The notes: generated by a model not told the origin, from the sequence alone. Counted from the first letter of the stretch, positions 37,262 through 45,920 are shown. The stretch: DNA of 64,000 nt from an uncultured beta proteobacterium (GCA_903885665.1 CAISJL010000185.1:1-64000); one strand, 5' to 3'. Translations and numbers: made by a program.

Positions 37262-37683
37262 ACTCGCACATCCACCCAATGCTGGCCAATCGGTTTGTGC
37301 TCGAGCAGACGCAACCAGCCACGAACAATTCGATATAAGACCCACAACCCAGCGCCGTAGAGCACGAGAAGACCGGCGAAAAAACCCACAATACTTAAGA
37401 TCAATAACCAACCGACTACGGTGGCTAACACTGCTCGCCAAAAAGTCTGAATCTGCCACACAAAATGGGTCTCTAAATAAGTATCCCGCACGCAATCGCG
37501 CTTCCAGTAATTCAGAATCACTGCAACAATCGAAGGCCAACCAGTTAAAAATGCGGTCACAATCAACGCGCTACTCAAACCACTAATCACACTCAAGGCA
37601 TGGAGCGCATAAATTACATGGGTTAAGGTTACCCATTGTGGCTCAGGCAGTCGTTGTAAGGTCTCACCATCATAGTCAGCCAT
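37258..37683 (-). CDS. DUF4870-like small membrane protein
   Basis: The 141-residue protein has three hydrophobic segments (about 20-50, 82-100, 100-125), with the pattern THVIYALHALSVISGL then a NYWKRDCVRDTYLETHFVWQIQTFWR stretch. This is the common DUF4870-type (Tic20-like) arrangement in betaproteobacteria. Function unknown. Its last codons overlap hslR, so the two are translated together. Confidence 0.78.
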   Translation of the reverse strand: MADYDGETLQRLPEPQWVTLTHVIYALHALSVISGLSSALIVTAFLTGWPSIVAVILNYWKRDCVRDTYLETHFVWQIQTFWRAVLATVVGWLLILSIVGFFAGLLVLYGAGLWVLYRIVRGWLRLLEHKPIGQHWVDVRV

Positions 37684-37698
37684 CAGATTATTCTAGCC

Positions 37699-38088
37699 TT
37701 AGGATAAATCTACAGCATGAGCCTTATACTCGGCCAGGCTAGCAAAAGCTAATGATCCCTCATGAGTGGCGGCTAACACCACCCGTGGCGCCATTCCAGC
37801 ATCTAAGGCCTCACGCCAACGCGGCGCACACAAGCACCAACGGTCGCCAGGCTGAAGCCCCGGGAAACCAAACTCTGGCATGGGCGTCGACAAATCATTA
37901 CCACGCGATTGACTATAGGCTAAAAAATCTGCAGTCATCACTGAACAAACCGTATGTACACCCATATCTTCAGGCGTAGTATGACAACATCCGTCACGAA
38001 AAAAACCAGTCATTGGTTGCTCACTACAACTGGCTAGTGGCTCTCCCAACACATTTCGCGCATGTTCGCGCGGATCAAATCGTCGCAT
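37699..38088 (-). CDS. DUF2237 family protein
   Basis: The 129-residue protein opens ARNVLGEPLASCSEQPMTGFFRDGCC and continues TVCSVMTADFLAYSQSRGNDLSTP and PGDRWCLCAPRW. Conserved cysteines in these motifs are characteristic of DUF2237. No function is established. It ends 15 bp upstream of the small membrane protein gene and is probably in the same transcript. Confidence 0.88.
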   Translation of the reverse strand: MRRFDPREHARNVLGEPLASCSEQPMTGFFRDGCCHTTPEDMGVHTVCSVMTADFLAYSQSRGNDLSTPMPEFGFPGLQPGDRWCLCAPRWREALDAGMAPRVVLAATHEGSLAFASLAEYKAHAVDLS

Positions 38089-38194
38089 TTAAAACACCTC
38101 TTATTTATTTAGACACTCTATCAATAGAAACTCGATATGTAGATCTCACAGTCCATCAACGATCACTGCCGCACATCATGGCAACACACCCCAA

Positions 38195-39718
38195 CTAACC
38201 AGGTGTCGATTCAACCGCTGTCACATGACGGGCTTGGCGTAATTTAGCGCGTCCAGCGGCACGCTCTGGCCGCACACCAACACTCATAAATGGCAGGCGG
38301 CCTTTGGCACCACTCGCCTCATAATCCGCACACACCGCGGCACTCACTAGCTCGGCCTCTATCCCCACTACCGTCGTTAAAAAAATATATATAAATCCGC
38401 ATAACTTCTCTAATGCAAATTGATGAGTCTTGCCAGTACACCCATACAGCCAATCACTAAACTGCATAAAGCGCTGATACGGTTGGGTCGCCAGGAGTAG
38501 CGGCAATGCGCGCGGAAAGCGACCCGAGTTACCCACCAAATCCCAGAAACGCGCAAAGCGCACCACGCGTTGCACGTCACTAAAACTCATCACGTCCGTG
38601 CTCAAAATCACATAGGGCGGATCTGGGCTATAACGCATTGCATGATCGATAGTATGACGATCAATGGGCGCGCCGCGTAGCCGCTTCAGAATGCCCACCT
38701 GAATCTCGTGCGGTCTCAAATCATACAGTTGATCAAAACCCCGACCAAAACTAGCTAAGTCCTCACCCGGCAGACCGGCAATCAAATCGACATGAATAAG
38801 CGCCGGCGAAGCCTCTCGCAACCAGCGCAAATTAGCCATGGCCAAATCATTATCCTGCTGTCGCGAAATACGTGCCTGCACGGCTACATCCCACGTCTGA
38901 ATACCGACTTCAAAGTGCAACGCTCCCTTTGGAAAACGCATGATGGCCGCTTTCAGCTTATCAGGCAGGTGGTCTGGGATTAACTCAAAATGCACAAATA
39001 AATCAGCAGACATGCGCGCCAGAAAAAACTCCAGAATCGCCAAGCTCGTATTGATTTTTAAATTAAAAGTACGATCAACAAACCGAAAATGCCGAGCGCC
39101 ACGCTGATATAACGCTTCGAGTTGGGCTAAAAACTGCGGCAACTCAAACGGCCACGCGGTTTTATCTAGGGCCGATAAACAAAACTCACATTTAAACGGA
39201 CAACCGCGTGAGGCCTCGACATAAATAAACCGCCGAGTAATATCCTCCTCGGTGTATTCGTAATAGGGCGCAATAATATCCTTGAGAGGGGCTTGCACGC
39301 CTTTGATCACATGAGGAGCTGACCGCACCCCAGACAACAGCTCAGCGCACAACTGCGAGAAGCTCACCTCTCCCCAACCTGTAATCACATAATCAGCCAA
39401 GCTACAGATCCGTTGCGCTTCGCACTCATAACTAACCTCGGGGCCGCCCACAATAATCACAATCTGCGGTGCAATCTGTTTGAGTATGGCCACTAGCCGC
39501 GTGGTCTCCTCCACATTCCAGATATACACGCCAAAGCCAATAATTGTTGGTGCTTGGGCTAACAAGCGTTCTGCCATATCAGCTGGCCTATCGCCTAAAA
39601 TAAACTCCATCAACTGGGTTTGATCGTGTAAATCCCCCATATTGGCGCGTAAATAGCGTAAACCCAGGGCGGCATGCACGTAGCGGGCGTTAATTGTGCT
39701 TAAAATAATCGTCGACAT
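38195..39718 (-). CDS. B12-binding radical SAM protein with DUF4080 C-terminus
   Basis: The 507 residues comprise an N-terminal cobalamin-binding fold (about 1-135: STINARYVHAALGLRYLRAN, then IIIVGGPEVSYE) and a radical SAM core. The core carries the cluster motif ASRGCPFKCEFCLSALD (CxxxCxxC, about 170-186). A DUF4080-type C-terminal region follows. Class B-like radical SAM enzymes often methylate unreactive carbons or make tRNA/lipid modifications; the substrate here is unknown. It is divergent from the next gene over an 85-bp gap. Confidence 0.88.
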   Translation of the reverse strand: MSTIILSTINARYVHAALGLRYLRANMGDLHDQTQLMEFILGDRPADMAERLLAQAPTIIGFGVYIWNVEETTRLVAILKQIAPQIVIIVGGPEVSYECEAQRICSLADYVITGWGEVSFSQLCAELLSGVRSAPHVIKGVQAPLKDIIAPYYEYTEEDITRRFIYVEASRGCPFKCEFCLSALDKTAWPFELPQFLAQLEALYQRGARHFRFVDRTFNLKINTSLAILEFFLARMSADLFVHFELIPDHLPDKLKAAIMRFPKGALHFEVGIQTWDVAVQARISRQQDNDLAMANLRWLREASPALIHVDLIAGLPGEDLASFGRGFDQLYDLRPHEIQVGILKRLRGAPIDRHTIDHAMRYSPDPPYVILSTDVMSFSDVQRVVRFARFWDLVGNSGRFPRALPLLLATQPYQRFMQFSDWLYGCTGKTHQFALEKLCGFIYIFLTTVVGIEAELVSAAVCADYEASGAKGRLPFMSVGVRPERAAGRAKLRQARHVTAVESTPG

Positions 39719-39803
39719 GCATTTATTATCGCATTCAGCGCACCCAGCATCACGGCTTTTTGATACCCTCTCGTTTTTCTAATTTTTCTTGGAGCGTAAG
39801 ACC

Positions 39804-40214
39804 ATGTCTCAAAGACCTGAAGAAGCCCTGAATAATGCCAAAATGGATGTCGATGCCTTGTATCGTGAGGATATGATCACTGATCGTAAGGTAGGCTCGT
39901 TACGCCGACTCACGCCGATCAAGAGCGATGGCAGCGACGACGCTGGTCGACCGGTGCTCTACGTGGGCGAAGCACAAATCATGACCAATGCCGGCCCCCT
40001 GCCGATTAATTTTGATATTGAAGCCGCCAACCTAACCGAGGCCGTCGACAAATTTGGAGAAGCTGCCAAGGCCGCAGTCGATCGCACCGTGCGCGAACTA
40101 CAAGACCTACGGCGCCAAGCATCCTCCTCGATTGTGGTGCCCCAAGGTGGCATGGGTGGCATGGGTGGTGTGGGCGGATTGGGCGGCCCCGGCGGCAAGA
40201 TCCAATTACCCTAA
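39804..40214 (+). CDS. Conserved hypothetical protein with Gly-Met-rich tail
   Basis: Using the second ATG (MSQRPEEAL), preceded by GGAGCG, the protein has 136 residues. The N-terminal 100 form an alpha/beta unit with RKVGSLRRLTPIKSDGS and VLYVGEAQIMTNAGPLPINFDIEA. A helical stretch and a tail of GGMGGMGGVGGLGGPGG follow. I do not recognise a named family; similar short proteins occur next to NUDIX-like genes in Burkholderiales. It has no signal peptide. Its stop overlaps the next start (ATGA-type), so the two are coupled. Confidence 0.78.
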   Translation: MSQRPEEALNNAKMDVDALYREDMITDRKVGSLRRLTPIKSDGSDDAGRPVLYVGEAQIMTNAGPLPINFDIEAANLTEAVDKFGEAAKAAVDRTVRELQDLRRQASSSIVVPQGGMGGMGGVGGLGGPGGKIQLP

Positions 40215-40639
40215 TGACGCCACGCTTCGCAGGAACTGTAGTGGCTCGCCGCAGCAAGGGGGAGTGGCGTCTACTGGTATTACGCCGGGCCAAGACATGG
40301 GATTTTGTCACAGGCAACAGTGCCGCTGATGCTGACGAACTCGAAATTGCCAAAACCATCACTCAGCACAGCACGGGCATCGAAGATCTGCAATTCGACT
40401 TCGGTGAGTCCTTCAAAGAAACCATTGCGTATGGCCACGGCACGGTCACTCGCTACTTCTTAGCCACAACCCACACCAGCACGGTCGATTTGGCCATTGT
40501 TCACCCTGAAGGCAGCCTGACCCATGACGAATGGCGCTGGGTCACCTGTGACGAAGCCGAGGATGTCCTACCGCCCAGACTCACCCACATCCTCGAATGG
40601 GCGCGCGACAAGCTGGAGAGCAGCGAAACCCGCCACTAA
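40214..40639 (+). CDS. NUDIX-fold protein with degenerate Nudix box
   Basis: The 141-residue protein starts FAGTVVARRSKGEWRLLVLRRAKTWDFVTGN, like archaeal/bacterial bis(5'-nucleosyl)-tetraphosphatase NUDIX proteins. The Nudix box (G5xE7xREUxEExGU) is badly eroded: after G.SAADADE the segment reads LEIAKTITQHSTGI, with no REx2EE acids. The later W...DEAEDVLP segment fits the family C-terminus. Hydrolysis by the standard mechanism is therefore unlikely; a binding or regulatory role is possible. It is coupled to the upstream gene. Confidence 0.7.
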   Translation: MTPRFAGTVVARRSKGEWRLLVLRRAKTWDFVTGNSAADADELEIAKTITQHSTGIEDLQFDFGESFKETIAYGHGTVTRYFLATTHTSTVDLAIVHPEGSLTHDEWRWVTCDEAEDVLPPRLTHILEWARDKLESSETRH

Positions 40640-40953
40640 AGGCTAGGTGACGCGTCCACCATCATTTTTAAAAAATAAATAAAATCAAATAGTTACCGAT
40701 TTTTATCGGATCCCGCCTAGGGATCCACGAAGCCCCTAACCGTGGCCTCGGGGTCTGGTAAACTCCACCATGACCCTGGCAAGCATGTCGCACTCAGCGA
40801 CGGGCTCCAAGGCCTGACCAATGCACTATGCACTATTTAATATTCAATATTCACTCTGCTTAGCTAAGCGCTGATTAATCAGCCTTACTCATCCAGATGC
40901 ACTGATTGAGCATGACCAACCCAGCGATTACCAAACTATCCCAGGAGGATGCC
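40640..40953. other. 314-bp gap before the NIPSNAP gene
   Basis: The gap contains an AT-rich tract (about 40668-40705), GC-rich short inverted repeats around 40709-40760, small direct repeats (TGCACTA, AATATTC) near 40820-40850, and two abutting perfect palindromes (40858-40883). No coding frame with a recognisable product is present. It ends in the AGGAGG ribosome site of the NIPSNAP gene. Confidence 0.6.
40858..40883. promoter_or_regulatory. Two abutting perfect palindromes upstream of the NIPSNAP gene
   Basis: GCTTAGCTAAGC (12 bp) is followed immediately by GCTGATTAATCAGC (14 bp). Each reads the same on both strands. The pair lies about 70 bp before the start codon, where an operator for a dimeric regulator could act. 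No regulator gene is adjacent, so its use is inferred. Confidence 0.4.
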
Positions 40954-41592
40954 ATGATCTACGAAGTACGCACTTACGATATCAAACCCAAATCACTTGC
41001 TGAAGTTGAAAAACGGTTTGGCGAAGCCTATGAGCATCGCAAAAAAATCTCCCCGCTCGCTGCCTTCTGGCACACCGAGATCGGCCCACTCAATCAAATT
41101 ATTCACGTCTGGCCTTATGCCAATATGGCTGAGCGTGACCGTTGCCGTGCCGAGGCCGTTGCCAGTGGTCACTGGCCACCGAAGATTGGTGAATTCATAC
41201 TTAATATGCGTACCGAAATTTGCTTGCCGTTTGATTGCTCACCCAACATGCAACCGACCACAATGGGTCCGTTCTTTGAAATGCGCACCTACACCTTTGC
41301 ACCCGGCGAACTACCTAAGCTGATGGCGGCTTGGAATAAAGCCGTACCAGATCGAGTTAAATTCAGCCCGCTCGCAGCGCTCTGGTATACCGAAGTCGGC
41401 AGCGTAAATCGCTTCACCCATATTTGGGGTTACCCTACACTGGATGCACGTAATGCCGCGCGCGAAAAAGCCGCTGCTGCCGGCGTCTGGCCACCCTCCG
41501 CAGTCGCTAAAAAAGAAGGTATCCCTGACGCCGTTCTAGTTGCTCAAGAAAATAAAATTGTAGTGCCTTCAGCATTCTCGCCCTTGCAGTAA
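40954..41592 (+). CDS. NIPSNAP family protein with two tandem domains
   Basis: The ATG at 40954 follows AGGAGG by 5 nt; an earlier frame start adds 16 residues and is not favoured. The 212-residue protein contains two NIPSNAP-type ferredoxin-like domains. The first begins MIYEVRTYDIKPKSLAEVEKRFGEA and the second FFEMRTYTFAPGELPKLMAAW. Each has an H/T.IWPY-type ending (NQIIHVWPYANMAER and NRFTHIWGYPTLDAR). The family is linked to stress or catabolic functions without a clear reaction. It precedes a 3-hydroxyisobutyrate-dehydrogenase-like gene and an alpha/beta hydrolase, pointing to a small catabolic set. Confidence 0.87.
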   Translation: MIYEVRTYDIKPKSLAEVEKRFGEAYEHRKKISPLAAFWHTEIGPLNQIIHVWPYANMAERDRCRAEAVASGHWPPKIGEFILNMRTEICLPFDCSPNMQPTTMGPFFEMRTYTFAPGELPKLMAAWNKAVPDRVKFSPLAALWYTEVGSVNRFTHIWGYPTLDARNAAREKAAAAGVWPPSAVAKKEGIPDAVLVAQENKIVVPSAFSPLQ

Positions 41593-41676
41593 AGTCAAAC
41601 AGAACAGACACGCTGTTTGCGTTTTAGTTGAATGTTTTCTTAGCCTGATTTTATTGCATCAAAATAGCGCTAACAC

Positions 41677-41715
41677 AAGCCTCTACGCGCGCCGATTGGG
41701 CGTGCGCAGAGGCTT
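41677..41715 (+). terminator. GC-rich hairpin after the NIPSNAP gene
   Basis: AAGCCTCT and AGAGGCTT form the outer stem and ACGCGCGC with GCGTGCGC an inner stem around a 7-nt loop. Only a short TTTA follows, so it may be an attenuating or rho-dependent site rather than a full intrinsic terminator. Confidence 0.5.
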
Positions 41716-41763
41716 TAGCTCTAGCATGCCAATAACCGCAGTCGACATGAAGAGGATATGGAT

Positions 41764-42681
41764 ATGAAAGTTGGCTATATCGGCCTTGGCACCATGGGTG
41801 GCTCAATGGCCTTGAACCTCTGTAGCGCAGGATTTGATCTCACCGTCTACGACATTCGCCCGGAAATGGCTGCACGCCCAGTCGCTGCAGGTGCCAAACG
41901 TGCAGACTCGGTATTGGCGCTAGCCCAAACCGTTGACGTGGTACTGACCTCGCTTCCGGGGCCACTCGAAGCGCAGGCCGTAGGTGCTGACTTAATCGCT
42001 GGTCTAAAACGCGGCAGCGTGTGGTTTGATGTCACCACCAACTCACCAACTGTGGTGCGCGCGCTCAGCGCAGCCTGCGCTGAGAAGGGTATCAATATGT
42101 TAGATGCTCCTGTCTCTGGCGGCCCTGGTGGTGCTAAAAGCGGCAAAATGGCGCTATTGGTTGGCGGTGATGAAGCTACCTTTAACCAATATCGTACGGT
42201 GCTAGATGCGATTGGTGACCAAGTCCTCTACATTGGCCCTATCGGTGCCGGCACTGTAGCCAAACTGGTGCACAACTGCGCAGGCTATGCCATCCAAACC
42301 GCCTTAGCAGAAGTATTCACCGTAGGCGTTAAAGCCGGTGTAGAACCACTAGCGCTATGGAACGCTGTGCGTCAATGCTCGCTCGGCCGTCAACGCACCT
42401 TTGACCGCTTGGGTAAGCAATTCCTGCAAGGCAGTTTCGAGCCACCAGACTTTGCCCTCAAGCTCGCCCTTAAAGACGTCGCCCTCGCCACCGAACTTGG
42501 ACGCGAACTCGGTGTGCCCATGCGAGTCGCTAATCTGGCGCACGCCGACATGACTGAGGCACTGAATCGCGGTTGGGGCGAGCGTGACTCGCGTGTGCCC
42601 ATGCTGCTTCAAGAAGAGCGTGCTGGTGTCACTATCAAAGTACCGGTCGCGGACATTCAAGCCATACTGGCCAAAGATTAG
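41764..42681 (+). CDS. 3-hydroxyisobutyrate dehydrogenase-family NAD(P) oxidoreductase
   Basis: Starting at MKVGYIGLGTMGGSMALNL (Met3 of the longer frame, better spaced from AGAGG), the 305-residue protein has the beta-hydroxyacid dehydrogenase family motifs. They are the N-terminal NAD site, DAPVSGGPGGAKSGKMALLVGG (substrate loop) and GPIGAGTVAKLVHN with the catalytic Lys. The reaction is oxidation of a beta-hydroxyacid or reduction of its semialdehyde; the exact acid (3-hydroxyisobutyrate, tartronate semialdehyde and others) is not decidable. It is followed within 16 bp by an alpha/beta hydrolase. Confidence 0.9.
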   Translation: MKVGYIGLGTMGGSMALNLCSAGFDLTVYDIRPEMAARPVAAGAKRADSVLALAQTVDVVLTSLPGPLEAQAVGADLIAGLKRGSVWFDVTTNSPTVVRALSAACAEKGINMLDAPVSGGPGGAKSGKMALLVGGDEATFNQYRTVLDAIGDQVLYIGPIGAGTVAKLVHNCAGYAIQTALAEVFTVGVKAGVEPLALWNAVRQCSLGRQRTFDRLGKQFLQGSFEPPDFALKLALKDVALATELGRELGVPMRVANLAHADMTEALNRGWGERDSRVPMLLQEERAGVTIKVPVADIQAILAKD

Positions 42682-42697
42682 ACTGCAACCCATACCG

Positions 42698-43528
42698 ATG
42701 AGCTCACCCTTTATCACCACTGACGGTTGCACCATAGCCTACACCCTTCACGCTGCTGCCGGCGCCCAAGCACCGCGCGTGGTGCTGATACACTCCCTCG
42801 CCTTAGACCGCAGCATCTGGGACGGCGTGGTCGCCGCCCTCGAAGCAGACACCCAAATTCTTACTCTTGACTGTCGGGGTCATGGCCGCTCAGACCGCCC
42901 GCACATGCGCTACAGTCCCCAGCTCTTCGCCCGCGATGTCAACCAGCTCATGGCGCATATTGGGTGGTCGCAAGCGGTGATTGCCGGCTGCTCGATGGGC
43001 GGATTGGTTGCCCAAGCCCTAGCCATCGAGCACCCCGATCGTTGCGCGGGCTTGGTGTTAATCGACACCACCGCTTGGTATGGCGCAGATGCCCCTACGG
43101 TATGGCGCGAACGTGGTGCCACCGGCAAGACCAAAGGCATGGCCGCACTCGTTGCCTTTCAAACCGAACGCTGGTTTAGTGATGCCTTTCGCGGCACGCA
43201 CCCTGCCATCGTTGAACGCTTGACTCAAATTTTTACCGCCAATGATGTCGACTGCTATGCCGAGACCTGTGCCATGCTCGGCGATGCCGACTTACGCGCC
43301 GGCCTCAGCAGGCTACAAATCCCCACAATGGTTATCGTGGGCGAAGAAGATTACGCCACGCCTGTTGCCATGGCAGAAGCCCTACAAGCAGCAATTTCTG
43401 GCGCTTCGCTCCATGTGTTAACCGGCGGCCGCCACATTACCCCGACTGAAAAGCCACAAGACATTGCTGCTCATATCCGCTCAATCTTAAAGCGCGCCTG
43501 CACAAACTCAGTAAACATAGCCGTATGA
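42698..43528 (+). CDS. Alpha/beta hydrolase (3-oxoadipate enol-lactonase-like)
   Basis: The start MSSPFITTDGCTIAYTLH at 42698 fits the family; a frame beginning at 42584 lies inside the upstream gene. The 276-residue protein has RVVLIHSLALDRSIWDGV (oxyanion region), the nucleophile elbow AGCSMGGLVAQAL, a cap domain and the C-terminal His of GGRHITPTEKP. PcaD-like lactonases and related esterases share this layout. No other catechol-pathway gene is present, so the substrate remains open. Confidence 0.85.
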   Translation: MSSPFITTDGCTIAYTLHAAAGAQAPRVVLIHSLALDRSIWDGVVAALEADTQILTLDCRGHGRSDRPHMRYSPQLFARDVNQLMAHIGWSQAVIAGCSMGGLVAQALAIEHPDRCAGLVLIDTTAWYGADAPTVWRERGATGKTKGMAALVAFQTERWFSDAFRGTHPAIVERLTQIFTANDVDCYAETCAMLGDADLRAGLSRLQIPTMVIVGEEDYATPVAMAEALQAAISGASLHVLTGGRHITPTEKPQDIAAHIRSILKRACTNSVNIAV

Positions 43529-43950
43529 CATAGCCATCACCATCGCTAACGCGTTGGGATCTATTATTCTAGGATCTATTGTAGGCGGCTAAAAAACAAC
43601 GGGTATCTTCATAACATTAGCGGCAATGCAGGTGGCAATACCGGCGGCAGCTCTGGCGGCAATACGCGGCAAGTGAGTGCCTAGCTATTGGCAAGGTGTT
43701 GCCTAACAAACCGAAATCACTCGCGATTTTATACAATTTTTCTGTAATTACACGCTAAAACTCAGCGTATTTTAGTTGGTATGAATTTCGCTTATGTGTT
43801 TGGTATATCTGTTTAGCATCTGTATTGAACATTTGCTGTTTTGCTGTTTTGCTGTTTTATTTTAACTGTATAGATAGCTTATCTATTAGCACTCTCTTTT
43901 GCTATTCACGCTGACTCACTCACCATCACCACGATTGTATACGTAATACT
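43529..43950. other. 422-bp gap with possible gene remnants and an 8-bp repeat
   Basis: Between 43529 and 43685 the plus strand reads two short gene-like stretches in one frame separated by TAA: IANALGSIILGSIVGG, then NISGNAGGNTGGSSGGNTRQVSA and a stop. They resemble a glycine-rich end of a decayed protein but are too short to assign. At 43832-43857 there are three copies of TTTTGCTG. The remainder (43686-43950) is AT-rich and presumably contains the promoter of the next gene. I see no RNA gene. Confidence 0.35.
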
Positions 43951-44658
43951 ATGGACATACCGAGTAGCCCTAAAAACATCACACCAAACGCTATAACAAA
44001 CAACTCCACACCACCACACACCAAACTCAATAGCAACCCCAACAATACCTTCTCTCGCAACTTAGCGCGCGCGCTTGAAACACCAGCAGCACAACTTCAA
44101 AAAACAAGCAGCACTGCAACTCGAAATATGCTGAGTCATACGCAATTGGCGAGCAACGCACGACAAACCTCTAATACGTATTGGAGTATTCAAACAGGAG
44201 AACCGATGATGACTAGTCGATTAGCCGACAAAGCATCACTCGCCATTATGGACACAGCGCTGCAAGTGCAATCCACACTCAATGCAGCCGGCATTAGCCT
44301 CAATCCGCCGATTGATTTTAAAGTGAGTGCCGATGGACTGGCAGTCGGTAATCATCCGATGGCACCCCAGATTCAAGCGCTCATGACGGATCACCCCGAT
44401 TTATTTAAACAATACCGCGATGCATTGCTCATGACTGCACACGCTACCGTATTACAACGCGCCGAGCAATCACACACTGAGTACTACACGGCCTATGATC
44501 ATGGCCACATTCATCAAGCAGACCAAATGATTAAACGTCTGCGCAATGCGACACCCATAGAAGTGGGACAGCGTTTTGGCAATAATGATATCGAATTATT
44601 ATTAACTACGCAGGTGCCACGCGGCTGGCCATCTACAGCACAAGAGTTCAGTGCTTAA
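43951..44658 (+). CDS. Hypothetical protein with Asn/Thr/Pro-rich N-terminus
   Basis: I do not recognise this 235-residue protein. The first 90 residues are low-complexity and rich in Asn, Thr, Ser and Pro, with no signal peptide. Residues about 95-200 look folded and helical: STLNAAGISLNPPIDFKV, then HPMAPQIQALMTDHPDLFKQY and a His/Tyr-rich SHTEYYTAYDHGHIHQAD. The disordered leader followed by a compact domain is seen in secretion chaperone clients and in hook-length-like proteins, but nothing beyond composition supports that here. It stands alone, flanked by gaps of 422 and 129 bp. Confidence 0.65.
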   Translation: MDIPSSPKNITPNAITNNSTPPHTKLNSNPNNTFSRNLARALETPAAQLQKTSSTATRNMLSHTQLASNARQTSNTYWSIQTGEPMMTSRLADKASLAIMDTALQVQSTLNAAGISLNPPIDFKVSADGLAVGNHPMAPQIQALMTDHPDLFKQYRDALLMTAHATVLQRAEQSHTEYYTAYDHGHIHQADQMIKRLRNATPIEVGQRFGNNDIELLLTTQVPRGWPSTAQEFSA

Positions 44659-44787
44659 TAGATTAAGATTAAGATTGAGATTAGCTTAATTTTAACTTAG
44701 CTTCGCTTAAGCACTCACCATCTGCACCATCACTACGAGGTGGGCAGACGCTTGGTTAACAGCGTCTGCCTATCAATCGACTGGGGC

Positions 44788-45447
44788 TTATTTAAAACGC
44801 TTGTAATCGCCCTCGGCAATACCATTTCTAGGGGTGCACGATACAAACTCGCTGATATTCAATACAGCATCTGTTATTTTAATCACGCTGTCATCCGTAG
44901 ATTCGGTTTTAAATCCCCCTTTCACTGGCTTTAACTGATCATCCAGCGCACACAAGGAGCCATCAGGGAATGGCTTAGGTTGATTACCGTTAGGCATCCA
45001 ATTACCCCATAAAGTAATTCTCTCTTTGCCATTCGCCATGTAGACCAACGCTGCTAAATCCTCAGGGGTAAATTTGGCCTTGGCATTCGAATACACTTTA
45101 GCTGACTGATAAGTCTCTAACTCACTAATCCGGCTACGCACTGTTTGCAGGCACTGATTCAGTGTCGCAGCAGCAGGGGCTGACTTACCGGCAGCTTGCA
45201 GGCAATAGGCATAACCCGATACAAATACTTTTTGGGTGGCCAGAATAAACCCAGGCAATGGAAACGACTTGTTGAGCCTTTTAAACACCTCGCCCATGCG
45301 TGCATCTTCGGTATCAAGGTCGGGGTTTGCACAAATAAATTTTTCTAAAGGCGACCTGGCTTTAGCACAATCAAAACTCGCCGCCGATGTCCACATCGAG
45401 GCCAGTGACATCAAAGCTGTAATACCAGCGATTAATATAAATCTCAT
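44788..45447 (-). CDS. Exported protein with LprI/DUF1311-like N-terminal domain
   Basis: The ATG at 45447 is preceded by GGGAGA and starts a signal peptide (MRFILIAGITALMSLASMWTSAA). The mature N-terminus, FDCAKARSPLEKFICANPDLDTEDARMGEVFKRLNKS, is the DUF1311/LprI pattern (paired Cys, C...ICA...L...D). LprI-type proteins of mycobacteria inhibit lysozyme; many relatives have no known role. The 120-residue C-terminal part (about 100-219) is not recognised and has a second Cys-containing segment (GSLCALDDQ, FVSCTPRNG). It heads a leftward group of secreted proteins. Confidence 0.8.
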   Translation of the reverse strand: MRFILIAGITALMSLASMWTSAASFDCAKARSPLEKFICANPDLDTEDARMGEVFKRLNKSFPLPGFILATQKVFVSGYAYCLQAAGKSAPAAATLNQCLQTVRSRISELETYQSAKVYSNAKAKFTPEDLAALVYMANGKERITLWGNWMPNGNQPKPFPDGSLCALDDQLKPVKGGFKTESTDDSVIKITDAVLNISEFVSCTPRNGIAEGDYKRFK

Positions 45448-45539
45448 CTTATTTTCTCCCAACAAATAGTCAGCACATCCATTGATTTAAACATCGGCTA
45501 TCACGGCCGAATCGCATACTCTAGCATTATAACAAGAGG

Positions 45540-45920
45540 CTATTGAGCAATCGCGTCTGCGCCCACAATCCGATCGTTGCTAGCGAAGAGGACGCAGCGT
45601 CCAGGGCCACTCAGGCTACTACATGTTTGTAAGGCTGCGTGCTGTACGTATTCAATCGTGACTTGAGATCGAGAGCCATTATTGTTTGTCAATGCATAGG
45701 TACAATCAATCACCTGCGCCGTATTATTTAATTTCACTACAAACGCTTTGTGATAGCGCTTAAGAAAATACTCATGCACATAGAGCGCTTGGCACTGCGT
45801 CGTCAACAAGGCAATGTGCGCATTGCTCTTGGGGTTAATGTCTTATTTAAGATCCATGTCTTGTTTAGAGTCAATGCCTTGCGCAAGAATCAAACTCACC
45901 AAAAAACATTGGCGTATCAC
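45540..45920 (-). pseudogene. Small secreted protein interrupted by an in-frame TAA
   Basis: A GTG at 45920 opens a frame with a signal-peptide-like start (MIRQCFLVSLILAQG), then SKQDMDLK and a TAA at 45845-45843. The same frame continues unbroken with DINPKSNAHIALLTTQCQALYVHEYFLKRYHKAF to a stop at 45540. The second part has paired Cys and Tyr-rich beta-like stretches typical of small exported proteins. Read as one, it gives about 125 residues with a normal leader; read separately, the long part has no leader. A TTG at 45809 could start the second half alone. No family is recognised. Confidence 0.5.

Noticed and set aside
37262-37540. N-terminal extension of hslR of about 93 residues
   Set aside because: It is an out-of-frame reading of the membrane protein gene that overlaps it; the S4 protein begins at the GTG where the family starts.
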